Assembly (NCBI GenBank): GCA_934646865.1
Contig: CAKUEU010000080.1
Location: 1-6,783, forward strand
DNA: 6,783 nt
DNA from: an uncultured Collinsella sp.
GTDB taxonomy: Bacteria; Actinomycetota; Coriobacteriia; Coriobacteriales; Coriobacteriaceae
Direction of reading: 5' to 3'
Below the pieces are notes generated by a model. The model saw nothing but the letters and a program-made list of their open reading frames with translations. It had not been told where the DNA came from and ran no database searches. A program made the position numbers and the translations under genes. Positions 4,889 to 6,783 of the stretch are shown piece after piece; position 1 is the stretch's first letter, and each line of letters opens with the position of its first letter.

Positions 4889-5659
4889 TTATGCCGCGGG
4901 GCAGACCGCAAAGACGCGCGCGGGGTACCCGACGCCATCGCGAACCTTGGGGAAGGTGCAGAAGATGACGGCGCCCGTGGCGGGAAGCTCGTCCAGATGG
5001 TCCATGACTTCGATCTGATAGCGGTCGACCGAGAGGATGTATTGCTCGCCGGGGTAGGGGTAGGCGTCCTCGCGCGTGGTCACGGTCGCGGGGTCGGTGT
5101 CTGCCGGCTCGTGGCCGATAGCGCCGATGTTGCGCTCTTCAACGAGCCACTTGATGGCGTCGAGGTCCCAACCGGGGTAGTGGGGCTGGCCGTCCTCGTC
5201 CTTGTTCTCGAGGTCGGCGAGCTTTGACCAATCGGAGCGGAAAGCGACAAAGGCGTCCTCGGGAATGCGGCCATGCTCGTCCTCCCAGGCTTTAAGGTCC
5301 TCGACGGTTAGGATAAAGTCGGGGTTTGCGGCGCACTCCTCGTGCTTGTCAATCACGCAGAGCGGATGCATAAACTCAATGGGCTCGATCTCGCCGAGGG
5401 AGCGGCCGTCGACATGGAAGTGGCGCGGCGCGTCGACGTGGGTACCGTACTGCGAAGCGACCGAATACTGAAAACAGCGCATGGGCGCGAGAATGTCCTC
5501 GGGCGTGTCGGGCAGGTAGTCGAAAAGCTTGGTGGACTCGAACGGCTTAAAGCCAAACCAGTGCGGGGTGTCGCACGAGAGCGTGTGGGTGAGGTCGACC
5601 CAGCGATAATCGGCACTTTTGAGCTGGGAGGCGAGGTTCCAAAGGTCGAGCGCGGGCAT
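4889..5659 (-). CDS. Cyclase-family metal-dependent hydrolase (kynurenine formamidase-like)
   Basis: 256 residues, start ATG 5659 with a strong AAAGGAG (5672-5666) 6 nt away. It belongs to the cyclase family (PF04199: KynB kynurenine formamidase, isatin hydrolase and relatives), cytosolic amide- or lactam-hydrolysing metalloenzymes. Evidence is the N-terminal VDLTHTLSCDTPHW (21-34), the metal motif SQYGTHVDAPRHFH (69-82) with H74, D76 and H80, and GHEPADTDP (182-190). The family ending is also present: ELPATGAVIFCTFPKVRDGV, then GYPARVFAVCP. The usual HxGTHxDxPxH motif has Q70 in place of the first histidine, a metal ligand in KynB; this variant, as I recall, occurs in many uncharacterised members. 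No kynurenine-pathway genes are near, so the substrate cannot be assigned. The promoter probably lies in the 161-nt spacer shared with the divergent aldo/keto reductase gene. Confidence 0.88.
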   Translation of the reverse strand: MPALDLWNLASQLKSADYRWVDLTHTLSCDTPHWFGFKPFESTKLFDYLPDTPEDILAPMRCFQYSVASQYGTHVDAPRHFHVDGRSLGEIEPIEFMHPLCVIDKHEECAANPDFILTVEDLKAWEDEHGRIPEDAFVAFRSDWSKLADLENKDEDGQPHYPGWDLDAIKWLVEERNIGAIGHEPADTDPATVTTREDAYPYPGEQYILSVDRYQIEVMDHLDELPATGAVIFCTFPKVRDGVGYPARVFAVCPAA

Positions 5660-5820
5660 GATTGGCTCCTTTCATCGGGCTTTTTACTGATGTTAAAGCG
5701 GCGCCGTGACGGCTCGATTTCCGCTGCGTTACGATACGTTCTCAATTGCGATTCCGATGTGTTTCGATGACGTGACGGATTTGTTTCGCCTTATCGGGCT
5801 TTGATGGGAGAGGAGGGGCC
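5660..5820. promoter_or_regulatory. Divergent spacer between cyclase and aldo/keto reductase genes
   Basis: 161 nt that must hold promoters for both directions. A weak rightward candidate is GTGACG (5706-5711), 18 bp, TACGAT (5730-5735). No clear leftward promoter was found. A 10-bp direct repeat, ATCGGGCTTT, occurs at 5674-5683 and 5793-5802, one copy close to each gene's ribosome site. Confidence 0.3.
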
Positions 5821-6783
5821 GTGCAATATCGCGTTGACCCCAAAAGCGGCAGCCACATCTCGGCGTTGGGGCTGGGGTGCATGAGGTTTCCCGGCGCGCC
5901 GGGACGCCCGGATCCGAAGACGGCCGATGCCATCATTGCACGTGCGGTGGAGCAGGGGATTAACTACCTGGACACGGCCTATCTCTATCCCGGCAACGAA
6001 GCCTGTGTGGGCGCTTCGCTTGAGCGCCTGGGCCTGCGCGACCGGGTTTTACTCGCGACCAAGTTGCCGCATGCTTCGTGCAAATCTGCGGAGGATTTCG
6101 ACCGCTTTTTTGACGAGCAGCTGCGCCGCCTGCGGACCGACCATATCGACTACTACCTCATGCACAACATCACCTCGCCCGTGCAATGGGAGCGTGTGGC
6201 GGCGTTGGGTATCGAGGACTGGATTGCACACCAAAAGGCTACGGGGCGCATTCGCCAGATCGGCTTTTCGTATCACGGCAGCGCGGCAGACTTCCTCACG
6301 ATGCTCGACGCGTATGACTGGGACTTCTGCCAGATTCAGTACAACTACGCCGGTGAACGCTATCAGGCGGGAACGGCGGGGCTCTTGGCCGCTGCCGAGC
6401 GCGGGCTCGCGGTGTTTGTGATGGAGCCACTGTTGGGCGGACGTCTGGCGGGCAAGCTGCCACCGCGGGCCCGCGCCGTGCTCGATAGCGCGAGCGATCC
6501 GCATCTGAAGACGCCGGCTGCTTGGGGGCTCTCTTGGGTGTGGAACCATCCGCAGGTGACGATGCTGCTTTCGGGTATGACTGATACCGCGCAGGTGGAC
6601 GAGAATGCGGCATTGGCGGATCGTGCACTACCGGACTCGATGACGACAGAGCAGCTCGATACCATCGCGCGCGTGCTGGAGGAGTTCGAGAAATCGAACC
6701 GTGTGCCCTGCACGGGTTGCGGCTACTGCATGCCGTGTCCCAAGGGCATCAACATCCCTGGCTGTTTTGCCGCCTACAACGCG
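5821..6783 (+). CDS. Aldo/keto reductase with C-terminal [4Fe-4S] motif, cut by window edge
   Basis: Predicted oxidoreductase of the iron-sulfur aldo/keto reductase group (COG1453-like), 321 residues visible and still open at the right edge; relatives run to about 370-385. GTG start at 5821 has AGGAGG at 5811-5816 (short 4-nt spacing). It is supported by the family-typical opening QYRVDPKSG followed by ISALGLGCMRFP. The TIM-barrel catalytic tetrad is present: D51 and Y56 (DTAYLYPGNE), K81 (ATKLPH) and H115 (YYLMHNI). Barrel strands continue as IRQIGFSYHG, FCQIQYNYAG and VFVMEPLLGGRLAG. Near the end, C297, C300, C303 and C306 (PCTGCGYCMPCPKGI) form a CxxCxxCxxCP ferredoxin-type cluster motif, followed by NIPGCF. 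This suggests electron transfer to or from a cluster in an anaerobe. The substrate is unknown; the divergent hydrolase gene may be co-regulated. Confidence 0.93.
   Translation, partial: MQYRVDPKSGSHISALGLGCMRFPGAPGRPDPKTADAIIARAVEQGINYLDTAYLYPGNEACVGASLERLGLRDRVLLATKLPHASCKSAEDFDRFFDEQLRRLRTDHIDYYLMHNITSPVQWERVAALGIEDWIAHQKATGRIRQIGFSYHGSAADFLTMLDAYDWDFCQIQYNYAGERYQAGTAGLLAAAERGLAVFVMEPLLGGRLAGKLPPRARAVLDSASDPHLKTPAAWGLSWVWNHPQVTMLLSGMTDTAQVDENAALADRALPDSMTTEQLDTIARVLEEFEKSNRVPCTGCGYCMPCPKGINIPGCFAAYNA

Noticed and set aside
3776..5227. Open frame of 483 codons on the plus strand across panE and the cyclase gene
   Set aside because: It is antisense to two well-supported enzymes, crosses a terminator on each side, lacks a ribosome site and gives a low-complexity Val/Gly/Asp/Arg product.
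6049..6549. Minus-strand open frame under the aldo/keto reductase gene
   Set aside because: The plus strand carries the complete catalytic tetrad and cluster motif; the reverse frame has no ribosome site and no family features.

Overview
The window looks like chromosome of a high-GC Gram-positive gut actinobacterium. Protein style, the mix of genes, strong AGGAGG-type ribosome sites and GC-rich codons point to Coriobacteriia, most likely Collinsella or a relative. This is judged from recognised family resemblance, not from a search. Nothing mobile is visible: no insertion sequence, integrase, tRNA, rRNA or CRISPR array.

Region 1 (1-2361) is a sulfur-amino-acid unit. A LysR-type regulator, cut by the left edge, is read leftward. 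Divergent from it is metY (O-acetylhomoserine sulfhydrylase, sulfide to homocysteine). The spacer holds a good TTGACC-17-TACTAT promoter, dyads where a LysR protein could bind, and a roughly 180-nt metY leader. That leader carries an apparently undescribed 17-codon leader ORF (836-889) with its own well-placed Shine-Dalgarno. The region ends in a near-perfect intrinsic terminator.

Region 2 (2362-3823) encodes a 258-residue exported protein (signal peptide, Glu/Ala-rich helix, Tyr/Ser/Gly-rich linker, compact C-terminal domain). A long stem-loop follows, then a 68-residue protein with two membrane helices. A terminator closes the region between convergent genes.

Region 3 (3857-5659, leftward) has a cyclase-family metal hydrolase followed by a ketopantoate-reductase-family enzyme. 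A textbook terminator lies between them and ends only about 3 nt before the reductase's ribosome site. Either the genes are separate units or the terminator acts as an attenuator.

Region 4 (5660-6783) starts with a 161-nt divergent spacer. It is followed by an aldo/keto reductase with a C-terminal [4Fe-4S] cysteine motif, cut by the right edge.

Most genes are ordinary metabolism. The parts most worth a second look are the metY leader (short ORF plus competing Shine-Dalgarno/anti-Shine-Dalgarno pairings), the terminator placed against the panE start, and the exported protein of unknown role.
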